Positions 6,883 to 13,810 of a stretch of DNA of 13,810 nt are shown here, in pieces. The translations under genes and the position numbers were made by a program. Numbering within the stretch: the first letter of the stretch is position 1; each line of letters starts with the position of its first letter. The stretch lies in assembly GCA_017998095.1 (NCBI GenBank), contig JAGODU010000105.1:1-13810 (forward strand). Direction: 5' to 3'. The stretch comes from Prolixibacteraceae bacterium. GTDB lineage: Bacteria; Bacteroidota; Bacteroidia; Bacteroidales; Prolixibacteraceae. Below the pieces are notes generated by a model that was given only the letters and a program-made list of their open reading frames with translations, had not been told where the DNA came from and ran no database searches.

Positions 6883-7440
6883 TCAGGATTTTTCTGTAAC
6901 CCAAAATACCTCATTTACACTATTTTTATAATTGACATATCTTGAAAGTACAAACAGGTAATCTGATAATCGGTTAATATATTTAATTATTGTGTTATTA
7001 CCCTCATTATTTAATACAGCAATTCTTCTTTCAGCTCTCCTGCATACCGTGCGTGCAATATGTATATATCCTGAACATATACTCCCTCCGGGAATAATAA
7101 AGTTATTAAGAGGGGGGAGAATTTCCTGCATTATATCAATTTCTTTTTCCAGTTCTGTTATTTTTTCTTCTTTTATAAAAAGCTGTTTTCTCAGATCAGA
7201 CTTATCTTCATCAGTTGCAAGATTTGATCCAATAATAAAAAGGCAATTCTGAACAGAAAAGAGTCTTTCTTTTAAATTTTCATCATCGCAAGAGCTTCTT
7301 ATCAATCCCAGCCATGAATTCAATTCATCAATGGTTCCGTATGCTTCAAGCCTGATATCTGATTTGTCAACCCTTGTGCCTCCGATTAAACCTGTTGAAC
7401 CATTGTCTCCGGTCTTGGTATATATTTTAAATTTATTCAT
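6883..7440 (-). CDS. ATP:cob(I)alamin adenosyltransferase, PduO type
   Basis: This cytoplasmic enzyme transfers the adenosyl group of ATP to cob(I)alamin, making adenosylcobalamin, the cofactor of enzymes such as methylmalonyl-CoA mutase. At 185 residues it is the usual length of a single-domain PduO-type enzyme. The N-terminal ATP-binding motif is clear: YTKTGDNGSTGLIGG (residues 7-21), then RVDKSDIRLEAYGTIDELNS, ending in the conserved AYGxxDELNS. The C-terminal motif ARTVCRRAERR holds the conserved Arg and Glu residues of the active site, followed by YINRLSDYLFVLSRY, the helix that contacts ATP and cobalamin. The start at 7440 leaves the normal short lead-in, MNKFKIYTKTG, and is preceded by AGAAAG, a modest ribosome-binding sequence. 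The gene is divergent from recG over a 200-bp gap. No B12 riboswitch is evident in that gap. Whether it acts in salvage or de novo synthesis cannot be told here. Confidence 0.95.
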   Translation of the reverse strand: MNKFKIYTKTGDNGSTGLIGGTRVDKSDIRLEAYGTIDELNSWLGLIRSSCDDENLKERLFSVQNCLFIIGSNLATDEDKSDLRKQLFIKEEKITELEKEIDIMQEILPPLNNFIIPGGSICSGYIHIARTVCRRAERRIAVLNNEGNNTIIKYINRLSDYLFVLSRYVNYKNSVNEVFWVTEKS

Positions 7441-7540
7441 CTTTCTATTATTTCTTTTGTAAGATTATCATGAATTATTTAGCATTCCAAAACATGTCTT
7501 TTATAATCATACTCATTTTATGAATATTTGAATTTAATTC

Positions 7541-7558
7541 TTTACAATTGTATGTAAA
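7541..7558. promoter_or_regulatory. Possible operator palindrome in the divergent adenosyltransferase/recG gap
   Basis: TTTACA at 7541-7546 and TGTAAA at 7553-7558 form an inverted repeat with a 6-nt centre. A second, offset palindrome, ACAATTGT (7544-7551), overlaps it. It lies about midway in the only shared control region of the two divergent genes. An 18-bp dyad here is compatible with a dimeric repressor site, but short dyads are common in such AT-rich DNA and no regulator is known. Confidence 0.25.
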
Positions 7559-7648
7559 ATTATAAGATTTTAATCAAGGTTATTTTTTTTCTTTATCTTA
7601 ATGCTCAAATCATCCAAACAATTTAACTGATTTGCAATAAATTTGTTC

Positions 7649-9748
7649 ATGACTTCTCAATTATCATTAGATATAAAATACCTTAAAGGGGTTGGACTTA
7701 AAAGAGCTGAATTGCTGAAGACTGAAATTAACGTTCATACTTTTGGAGATCTTTTATATTATTTCCCTTATAAATATATCGACAGGACAAAGTTTTATTC
7801 AGTAAGAGAAATAAACGACGGAATGCCATACGTTCAAATAAGAGGTAAGCTGGAATCATTTGAACTTGTAGGTATTGGCAGCAAGGCACGATTGAATGCA
7901 ATCTTTTATGATGAAACCGGTTCAATCGATTTGATTTGGTTTAAAGGGATTAAATTTATTCAGCCTACTTTACAACCGGGAAAGGAATTGATTGTTTTCG
8001 GAAAACCTTCAACTTTTAATGGAAGGATTAATATTGTTCATCCTGAGATTGAAGTTCCTGATGCAACTAAGCAGAATATTGCAGGATTTGTTCAGGCTTT
8101 TTATAATACTTCGGAGAAGATGAAGAAGAATTTTCTTACTTCAAGGGCAATTCTCAAACTTCAATATACTCTTTTTGAAACACTCCAGGGAAAGATTGAT
8201 GAAACCCTTCCTGAATGGTTTGTTAAGAAATATAAACTTATGTCTCTTTATGATGCATTGTTGAATGTGCATTTCCCAAAAGAAAACGATCTTCTTAAAA
8301 AAGCACGGTACAGACTTAAACTAGAAGAGCTACTTTTTATCCAGCTTAAAATCCTTAGTATTAAATCGCTCAGGGAAAGGAAATTTAAAGGACATGTTTA
8401 TTCAGTTGTAGGAGATTACTTCAATAAATTCTACAAGGAATGCCTGCCGTTCGAGCTTACAAATTCACAGAAGAAAGTGATTAAGGAAATCAGGAAAGAT
8501 ATGGGGTCAGGGCGACAGATGAACAGGTTGTTGCAAGGAGATGTTGGAAGTGGAAAAACACTTGTTTCCCTTATGTGCATGTTGATTGCAATTGATAACA
8601 AAACCCAGACATGTTTAATGGCACCAACTGAAATACTTGCTATTCAGCATTATAATACTCTTTCTTCAATGCTTGAACCTTTAAGCTTAAATATTAAACT
8701 ATTAACAGGTTCAACTAAAACAGCTGAAAGGAAAGTAATTCATAATGATCTGGAAGAAGGAAAACTGCATATTTTAATAGGAACCCACGCATTGATTGAG
8801 GATAAGGTAATTTTTAAAAACCTTGGCTTTGTTGTTATCGACGAGCAACATCGCTTTGGAGTAGCTCAACGGGCAAGTCTCTGGGCAAAAAATATATTAC
8901 CTCCGCATGTACTTGTTATGACTGCCACTCCTATTCCCCGTACGCTTGCTATGACAGTTTACGGCGATCTTGATGTTTCTGTTATTGATGAACTGCCTCC
9001 CGGTAGAAAGCCTGTAAAGACAATCCACTTTCAGGATAATAACAGAAAGAAAGTCTATGAGTTTGTTAAAAAGGAAATTCTGAAAGGACGGCAGATTTAT
9101 ATCGTTTATCCATTGATAGAAGAATCTGAAACGCTTGATTATAAGAACTTACAGGATGGTTATGCTACAATAAAAAAAGTTTTCCCTGAATTTAAAGTTA
9201 GCATGGTACATGGAAAAATGAAATCTCAGGATAAAGATTCGGAAATGATTAAATTTAAAAAACATGAGACAGATATCCTGGTTTCTACAACAGTAATTGA
9301 AGTGGGAGTAGATGTTCCTAATGCTTCAGTCATGATTATTGAAAGTTCCGAGAAGTTTGGCTTGTCTCAGCTGCATCAGTTAAGGGGAAGAGTAGGCAGG
9401 GGCAGCGACCAGTCGTATTGTATTTTGATGTCTTCGTATAAGCTTTCTAAAGAAAGTACTATCAGGCTTGAAACTATGGTCAGGACTACCGATGGATTTG
9501 AGATTGCTGAAACAGACCTGAAGCTCAGGGGGCCCGGTGATATTGAAGGAACAAGGCAAAGTGGGGTAGGCTTTGATCTTAAGATTGCCCAGATTGCAAA
9601 GGATGGCGAAATATTAACATATGCCCGACATATCGCAGCTGATATTTTAGATGAAGATCCTGATATCAAAAATCCGGAAAATATTCTCATTAGAAAAAAG
9701 CTGGCAGATATGAAAAAGAATCAGTTTAATTGGGGTAGTATAAGCTGA
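7649..9748 (+). CDS. recG: ATP-dependent DNA helicase RecG
   Basis: RecG unwinds branched DNA such as Holliday junctions and stalled replication forks, acting in recombination and fork repair. From ATG 7649 the protein is 699 residues, a normal length. A TTG at 7643 in frame would add only Met-Phe, and I prefer the ATG. The N-terminal wedge/OB-fold domain occupies about 1-260, opening with KYLKGVGLKRAELL, a helix-hairpin-helix-like segment. Helicase motifs are complete: Walker A GDVGSGKT at 297-304, DEQH with RFGVAQR after it at 398-401 (motif II), MTATPIPRTLAMTVYGDLD (motif III and the RecG-typical region after it), STTVIEVGVDVPNA (motif V) and QLHQLRGRVGRG (motif VI). The C-terminal LRGPGDIEGTRQSG is also characteristic of RecG and related translocases. 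It converges on the esterase gene with only 9 nt between stops. No odd features. Confidence 0.98.
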   Translation: MTSQLSLDIKYLKGVGLKRAELLKTEINVHTFGDLLYYFPYKYIDRTKFYSVREINDGMPYVQIRGKLESFELVGIGSKARLNAIFYDETGSIDLIWFKGIKFIQPTLQPGKELIVFGKPSTFNGRINIVHPEIEVPDATKQNIAGFVQAFYNTSEKMKKNFLTSRAILKLQYTLFETLQGKIDETLPEWFVKKYKLMSLYDALLNVHFPKENDLLKKARYRLKLEELLFIQLKILSIKSLRERKFKGHVYSVVGDYFNKFYKECLPFELTNSQKKVIKEIRKDMGSGRQMNRLLQGDVGSGKTLVSLMCMLIAIDNKTQTCLMAPTEILAIQHYNTLSSMLEPLSLNIKLLTGSTKTAERKVIHNDLEEGKLHILIGTHALIEDKVIFKNLGFVVIDEQHRFGVAQRASLWAKNILPPHVLVMTATPIPRTLAMTVYGDLDVSVIDELPPGRKPVKTIHFQDNNRKKVYEFVKKEILKGRQIYIVYPLIEESETLDYKNLQDGYATIKKVFPEFKVSMVHGKMKSQDKDSEMIKFKKHETDILVSTTVIEVGVDVPNASVMIIESSEKFGLSQLHQLRGRVGRGSDQSYCILMSSYKLSKESTIRLETMVRTTDGFEIAETDLKLRGPGDIEGTRQSGVGFDLKIAQIAKDGEILTYARHIAADILDEDPDIKNPENILIRKKLADMKKNQFNWGSIS

Positions 9749-9757
9749 TTCCGGCGA

Positions 9758-11026
9758 TTATAAATCAGACTTGATAAACTTGCTTAATCTTTTCTTTCCG
9801 TTTAAATAAACAGCCTTTAAAATGTATATTCCATCAGGTAATCCTGAAACATCAATTTCATTGTCGTTATCAGTTTTTACTTTTCTGATAACAACTTTTC
9901 CATCTATAGAATAAATAAGTACTTGCTGAATTTTATCAGGTATAAAGTCACTTAAGTATAATTTGTCCTTAACAGGATTTGGAAAGATAAACCTGTTATC
10001 AAGTTCAAAAGTTGAATTGGCAGAAGGGTCTGTTTCTATTTTTGAAGTATCCATCACATTGTATAAGAAATTGATAGCTAAAGGAAGGCTTACCGCAAGA
10101 CTTTGAGTGTGGTCACCGGTAGGATCAATTTTAAAGGTGTGTGGGATGCTGTATTTTGAAAGCGTATCTGCAAATAACTGATTTTGTGATAAAAGCTTAT
10201 ATCCGTCCAACTCTCCGCAATATAAGAAGACTGCCATTTTAGGATTATTGTTCCATTCCCTGATCATGTTGATAGGATTGTTAATTTCCCATCTGTCAAC
10301 AACATTCTGATCGATAGTTCCATCCGATTTTATAGGAAAATCAACGGGAGGGTCGTTATTAAGGTTTGGAGAAAAAGCTCCGGCCATTGAAAAAACAAGC
10401 TTTGTTAATGATCTTGAATAAGTGAAATTATATGGAATCGAATCTCCATTTTCAGATAAAAGTCGGGGTAATATATCATTATAATACGTTGTATGGATAG
10501 GTCCGCTGAGTGAAGCAACGCCAATGTAATTATCAGGGTTTTTTAAAGCGTTTTTCATTGCGCCATATCCACCCATGGAATGTCCCATGATACTCCATTT
10601 TTTGCGGTTATCCCAGGTGTTATAGTTGTTTTTAATTTCATTGTAAAGGTCGATTGAAATGTAATCTTCAAAATTGCCATATAGTTCTGAATTTGTATAA
10701 AAACTACCCAGATAAGGTTCAACACTTCCGTCGGGTACAACGAAAATTACTTTGAAGAGGTTCTTATATAATGTCTGACTATAAGGAAGTACAAGCTCAA
10801 GGGGCATAACCATTTGTTCAGCATTAACACTTGCTCCGTGTAAAAAGATGATAACCGGATATTTTGTTGTTGTATCTGAAGCATCATAACCATCAGGATA
10901 TGATACATAGTAAATCTTTTCTGTACCTAAAGCATTGCTTAAAAATGTTTTACGAACAAATCTTTCTGCATTGACATTGATACAGACAACAGAAAGTAAA
11001 GCAAAAACAGACAGATATTTTAGCAT
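9758..11026 (-). CDS. Secreted esterase (esterase D family) with T9SS sorting tail
   Basis: This 422-residue protein is probably an extracellular or surface-attached carboxylesterase. A signal peptide covers residues 1-20 (cleavage after NVNA). The alpha/beta-hydrolase domain of the esterase D (PF00756) type follows, at about 22-325: oxyanion segment FLHGAS at 61-66, nucleophile elbow GHSMGG with Ser150, then likely catalytic Asp274 in GELDGYK and His306 in GDHTQS, in the right order and spacing for a triad. The last 75 or so residues (FIFPNPVKDKLYLSD from 346, ending LSKFIKS) are a type A T9SS sorting domain, which sends the protein across the outer membrane by the type IX system and is then cut off. 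Related enzymes act on acetyl or feruloyl esters of polysaccharides or on small esters, but the substrate here is not shown. It diverges from the metalloprotease gene (154-bp gap), which uses the same tail type, suggesting shared export rather than a shared pathway. Confidence 0.93.
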   Translation of the reverse strand: MLKYLSVFALLSVVCINVNAERFVRKTFLSNALGTEKIYYVSYPDGYDASDTTTKYPVIIFLHGASVNAEQMVMPLELVLPYSQTLYKNLFKVIFVVPDGSVEPYLGSFYTNSELYGNFEDYISIDLYNEIKNNYNTWDNRKKWSIMGHSMGGYGAMKNALKNPDNYIGVASLSGPIHTTYYNDILPRLLSENGDSIPYNFTYSRSLTKLVFSMAGAFSPNLNNDPPVDFPIKSDGTIDQNVVDRWEINNPINMIREWNNNPKMAVFLYCGELDGYKLLSQNQLFADTLSKYSIPHTFKIDPTGDHTQSLAVSLPLAINFLYNVMDTSKIETDPSANSTFELDNRFIFPNPVKDKLYLSDFIPDKIQQVLIYSIDGKVVIRKVKTDNDNEIDVSGLPDGIYILKAVYLNGKKRLSKFIKSDL

Positions 11027-11180
11027 TTTATTTTTTTATACAAATTAACGAAAAAAACAAACTGCAGATTTAAGTTGAACTTTAATAAATAATTTATGTT
11101 TAAGAATGAAATAATGGAATATTAAGTACAAACATTTAAAATTTAATTTATTATTTTGACAACCTAATTATTAAACATAT
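11027..11180. promoter_or_regulatory. Divergent control region of the two secreted hydrolases
   Basis: This 154-bp AT-rich gap must hold the promoters of the minus-strand esterase and the plus-strand metalloprotease. I find no exact TAnnTTTG on either strand. Near matches exist: TTATTTTG at 11151-11158 (plus strand, 22 nt before the protease ATG) and TTAATTTG on the minus strand, close to the esterase start. Both have T instead of A at the second place. No clear dyad or riboswitch was seen. Confidence 0.3.
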
Positions 11181-13628
11181 ATGAAAGAACACATATTGAC
11201 CCTCTTTATTTTATTAGCCGCAATTTTTAACAGCTATGCTTCTGATAGTAAAACCAAGCTATTCAAGAGAAATAATGTAGCAACCGGTGTGAAAATCGGT
11301 CTTAACGAATCAAGAGATTTACATATTCCGCCTCCGGCTTGTTTCACTGATAAATCAGGTAATCTGGCATCCAAAACAAACTTCACTGTGAAGTTTAACG
11401 GCTTCGGCACTCAATCCCGTGCTGCTTTTAATTATGCAACTGCAATATGGGAAAGCCTGATCAATACTCCTGTTGAAATTCGGATTGATGCATATTGGAG
11501 AAAACTGGGAGGTTCAGCACTTGCTTCTTGCGGTGCTACGACTTATTATCTTGGTTACGACGGTATGTCTTATCCAAATACTTATTATCCTGTATCTCTT
11601 GCTGAAAAAATGACCGGGAAACAGTTGAATGAACCTCTTGAATATGACCTGATTGTCAATGTCGACAGCGAAGCAAGTTGGTATTTCGGTACTGATGGAA
11701 AAACTCCTGCTGACAAATATGATTTTGTAAGTGTTTTGTTACATGAAATATGCCATGGTTTAGGTTTCTCCGAATCTTTCTACGTACAGAATGGCCTGGG
11801 GGGTTGGGGATTAAGCAGCGGTTATGGTTTGATATATGATAAGTTTGTGACCGATTCAAAGGGAAGGAATATAGTTGACACAACTATATATCCTATCAAT
11901 TCTAAAGAATTGAAAGACGTGTTGACAGGTAGGGTTTTGTATTTTGAAGGCCCTTATCTTATGAATGATTTTGGCAAGAAAGTTTCTCTTTATGCTCCTT
12001 CATCATGGGAATCACAATCAAGTGTTTCGCATTTAACTACTTCCTATTCAAGTGGCGAGAATTCATTGATGACTCCATTTAGTTACAAAGGAGAATCGAT
12101 ACATGATCCGGGAGTAGTTGCCGTTGATGTTCTTTCTGATATTGGATGGAAACAGGTTTTCATTAAACATGAGCCAATTATAAATTCTGAAGATATTAAG
12201 GATGTAACTATTGAAGCAAGCATTTACACAGACTTTGATTCCGGGGTATTTAATCCCAAGTTATTTTATTCTGTCGACAGCGCTGAATATATTGAGAAAG
12301 CTCTTGTTAAAAGTTCTTCAGACAGTGAAAAATATTCAGCTGTAATTCCTGTTTCAAAATCTTCAAATATCAGTTATTATATTACTGCTGATGATAAGTT
12401 TAACAGGAAATTTACTGTTCCTGTTTATGCCCGTGATGAAAGTTACGGCTTCTATCTTGGTGCTGATACAACTCCCCCTGAGATTTCCCATTTTCCAAAT
12501 ACTTTTCTTTTACCCGGACAAGATTCTATTCTTATTAATGCTAATGTAAGTGATGGATTTGGAATTGACAGTGTCTGGGTTGAATATTCATACAATGATG
12601 AATTGCAAACTCCTGTCGGTATGTCTGTTTTTAAAGAAACTCAGTATCAGCTCGATCTTGACATCTCTTTTTTAAATATAAATGATGGTGATTCTATTAA
12701 ATATCGAATTGTTGCAAGAGATAAATCAAAAACAGGAAACTTAGCCTATTTACCTGATTCAGGCTGGACTGTAATTAATGTTGAAGCAATACCTGAGTTT
12801 GTTGATGAATTCCAGAATAACTTTGAAGCTACAAACAGTGATTTCATTCTCCAGGGCTTTTCTTTTGAAACCCCTGATGGCTTTAAAAACGGAGCACTTC
12901 ATTCTGTTCATCCTTATGAATTTGCAGGAGAAAATAATTACCTTGAATATATTGCTCAGTTAAGATACCCTGTAAAAGTTAGTGAAACTAATCATTTCAT
13001 TTCTTTCGATGAGATTGTTCTTGTTGAACCCGGAGAAACAGGCACAAAATATGGCGATGAAGAGTTTTGGGATTATGTGATCGTTGAAGCTTCCAAGGAT
13101 GATGGTAAGACATGGTCTTATCTTGAACCGGGATGGGATTGCCGTATTAACAGTGAATGGTCAGCTGCTTATAATAATTCAATGAGTGTCCAGTTCTCAC
13201 AAGCAATTGGAACTCAAGATATGTACAAAAACCACTTGATTGATATTTTATCATTAGGCAGATTCAGAATAGGTGATGAAATCATTATCAGATTCCGCTT
13301 GTATTCCGATCCTTTTGCCAATGGCTGGGGTTGGGCTATCGATAATCTGAAAATTCAAACTGAAGGTTTGGCTGCCAAAAAAATTGCTTTAGATTCGGAG
13401 ATCAAAATTTACCCTAATCCTGTTGAAGGCAATATGATTCAGATTTCAGCGAAAAACAGTAAAATTGAGGAAGTTTTGTTATATAACATGCAAGGTTCCT
13501 TAGTGCATAGAACTAATGAAATAATCAATAACGGGATTGTTTATTTGCCTGAAATGCTAAAGGGTGGTTATATCATTATTGTGAGGACTGACAATCATAC
13601 ATCTCATTCTAAAATTCTAATAAAATAA
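11181..13628 (+). CDS. Secreted zinc metalloprotease-like protein with T9SS sorting tail
   Basis: This 815-residue protein is probably an extracellular metallopeptidase. A signal peptide covers about residues 1-20. The peptidase domain (about 50-325) has the zinc motif HEICHGLGF at 188-196, a Met-turn-like SLMTPFS around Met297 and an IHDPG segment at 307-311 that precedes the closing DIGW. Together these resemble the secreted metzincin-like peptidases of Bacteroidota whose motif reads HExxHGLGF. The canonical third metzincin ligand (HExxHxxGxxH) is absent, with Glu198 at that place, so the metal site is non-standard or completed elsewhere. Two beta-sandwich, Ig-like domains (about 335-430 and 435-530) and a MAM-like jelly-roll (about 535-730, with WDYVIVEASKDDGKTW and GWGWAIDN) follow. 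A type A T9SS tail runs from about 740 (IYPNPVEGN) to the end. It is divergent from the esterase and followed by repeat DNA with no clear terminator. The substrate is unknown; the HExxH assignment is sound, while the exact family is less sure. Confidence 0.88.
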   Translation: MKEHILTLFILLAAIFNSYASDSKTKLFKRNNVATGVKIGLNESRDLHIPPPACFTDKSGNLASKTNFTVKFNGFGTQSRAAFNYATAIWESLINTPVEIRIDAYWRKLGGSALASCGATTYYLGYDGMSYPNTYYPVSLAEKMTGKQLNEPLEYDLIVNVDSEASWYFGTDGKTPADKYDFVSVLLHEICHGLGFSESFYVQNGLGGWGLSSGYGLIYDKFVTDSKGRNIVDTTIYPINSKELKDVLTGRVLYFEGPYLMNDFGKKVSLYAPSSWESQSSVSHLTTSYSSGENSLMTPFSYKGESIHDPGVVAVDVLSDIGWKQVFIKHEPIINSEDIKDVTIEASIYTDFDSGVFNPKLFYSVDSAEYIEKALVKSSSDSEKYSAVIPVSKSSNISYYITADDKFNRKFTVPVYARDESYGFYLGADTTPPEISHFPNTFLLPGQDSILINANVSDGFGIDSVWVEYSYNDELQTPVGMSVFKETQYQLDLDISFLNINDGDSIKYRIVARDKSKTGNLAYLPDSGWTVINVEAIPEFVDEFQNNFEATNSDFILQGFSFETPDGFKNGALHSVHPYEFAGENNYLEYIAQLRYPVKVSETNHFISFDEIVLVEPGETGTKYGDEEFWDYVIVEASKDDGKTWSYLEPGWDCRINSEWSAAYNNSMSVQFSQAIGTQDMYKNHLIDILSLGRFRIGDEIIIRFRLYSDPFANGWGWAIDNLKIQTEGLAAKKIALDSEIKIYPNPVEGNMIQISAKNSKIEEVLLYNMQGSLVHRTNEIINNGIVYLPEMLKGGYIIIVRTDNHTSHSKILIK

Positions 13629-13676
13629 TAAGCTAATTTCTGATACTTGCTGGTTGGAAAGAACCTCAAATCATCG

Positions 13677-13701
13677 TCATTGGGTCGGGGCTCGCAATGA
13701 C
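13677..13701. repeat. REP-like 25-bp repeat, right copy
   Basis: This matches 171-195 at 24 of 25 bases, in the same orientation. GTCATTG at 13676-13682 pairs with CAATGAC at 13695-13701 (7 bp), so this copy has one more stem pair than the left copy. It lies about 50 bp after the metalloprotease stop and with 13763-13791 makes up the right-hand repeat cluster. Confidence 0.7.
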
Positions 13702-13762
13702 ATATTATTACAATCATCACATATTCAGGTATTTTACCAATAAAAGTTGCTTTCTGTGTATT

Positions 13763-13791
13763 GAGATTCCTCACTTCGTTCGGAATGACGG
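13763..13791. repeat. REP-like unit with ATTCC...GGAAT palindrome
   Basis: ATTCC at 13766-13770 pairs with GGAAT at 13782-13786 around the core TCACTTCGTTC. Sequences of this form (GAGATTCCTCACTTCGTTCGGAATGACGG) are, to my recollection, frequent dispersed intergenic repeats in Bacteroidota and some other bacteria, but I could not check that here. It is a GC-richer island in AT-rich DNA and looks non-coding. Confidence 0.55.
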
Positions 13792-13810
13792 GCTACAGGT
13801 AATGTAAAAG

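Noticed and set aside
6992..7252. Plus-strand 86-residue frame over the adenosyltransferase gene
   Set aside because: It is antisense to a gene with full family motifs and has no features of its own.
486..7520. TCATTTTATG shared by three intergenic regions (near 489, 6837 and 7512)
   Set aside because: A 10-mer of nearly only A and T in such AT-rich DNA is expected by chance, and positions relative to genes do not agree.
7638..7645. TAAATTTG, an exact match to the TAnnTTTG -7 consensus, just before recG
   Set aside because: It ends 3 nt before the ATG at 7649, so transcription would begin inside or after the start codon. Only a leaderless transcript would fit, and no -33 TTG is seen.
7641..7648. 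TTG at 7643 as the recG start
   Set aside because: It adds only two residues before an ATG in frame, so ATG 7649 is the simpler choice.
9745..9768. CTGATT...AATCAG inverted repeat spanning the convergent recG and esterase stops
   Set aside because: A 6-bp stem with a 12-nt loop and no T tract is too weak to call a terminator.
1..13810. CRISPR array, tRNA, rRNA, insertion sequence or phage genes
   Set aside because: No spaced direct repeats, no cloverleaf or rRNA-like sequence, and no transposase or integrase frame were seen on either strand.

Overview
The window looks like ordinary chromosomal DNA from a free-living member of the Bacteroidota. The order could be Bacteroidales/Marinilabiliales-like, but that placement is a guess. 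The evidence is a SusC/SusD outer-membrane pair, two secreted hydrolases with type IX secretion (T9SS) C-terminal tails, a small DUF2795-type protein typical of the phylum, AT-rich intergenic DNA, starts without strong Shine-Dalgarno sites, and a candidate TTG / TAnnTTTG promoter.

Layout. Positions 1-195 hold dispersed-repeat DNA: a pair of inverted GC-rich hairpins, a small GGGCTTTAGCCC hairpin, and one copy of a 25-bp REP-like unit that recurs at the right end. Positions 196-659 are AT-rich, non-coding leader DNA with an 11-bp direct repeat and a candidate promoter. Positions 660-6501 carry a three-gene plus-strand operon: a SusC/RagA-type TonB-dependent transporter, a SusD/RagB-type lipoprotein (probably the SusD-like_2 branch), and an unrecognised third lipoprotein. 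Two back-to-back hairpin terminators (6506-6569) close it and also serve the converging genes. On the minus strand are a DUF2795-like small protein (6578-6799) and a PduO-type cob(I)alamin adenosyltransferase (6883-7440). Divergent from them is recG (start moved to 7649, end 9748). Converging on recG with a 9-nt gap is a secreted esterase with a T9SS tail (9758-11026). Divergent from that is a secreted zinc metalloprotease with a T9SS tail (11181-13628). Positions 13629-13810 are again repeat DNA.

How the genes work together. The SusC and SusD proteins should form an outer-membrane uptake complex in which the lipoprotein captures a ligand, the lid opens, and TonB energy drives import. The third lipoprotein is probably an accessory surface binder. 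No glycosidase, lyase, sensor or sigma/anti-sigma gene lies in the operon, so the substrate cannot be read from context. The esterase and metalloprotease are secreted degradative enzymes using the same export route, but terminators and housekeeping genes separate them from the transporter operon. The adenosyltransferase (cobalamin cofactor) and recG (recombination/replication-fork repair) are housekeeping genes.

I did not find a clear, previously undescribed system. The points most worth a second look are the repeat clusters at both ends, the unidentified third lipoprotein, and the non-standard zinc site of the metalloprotease.
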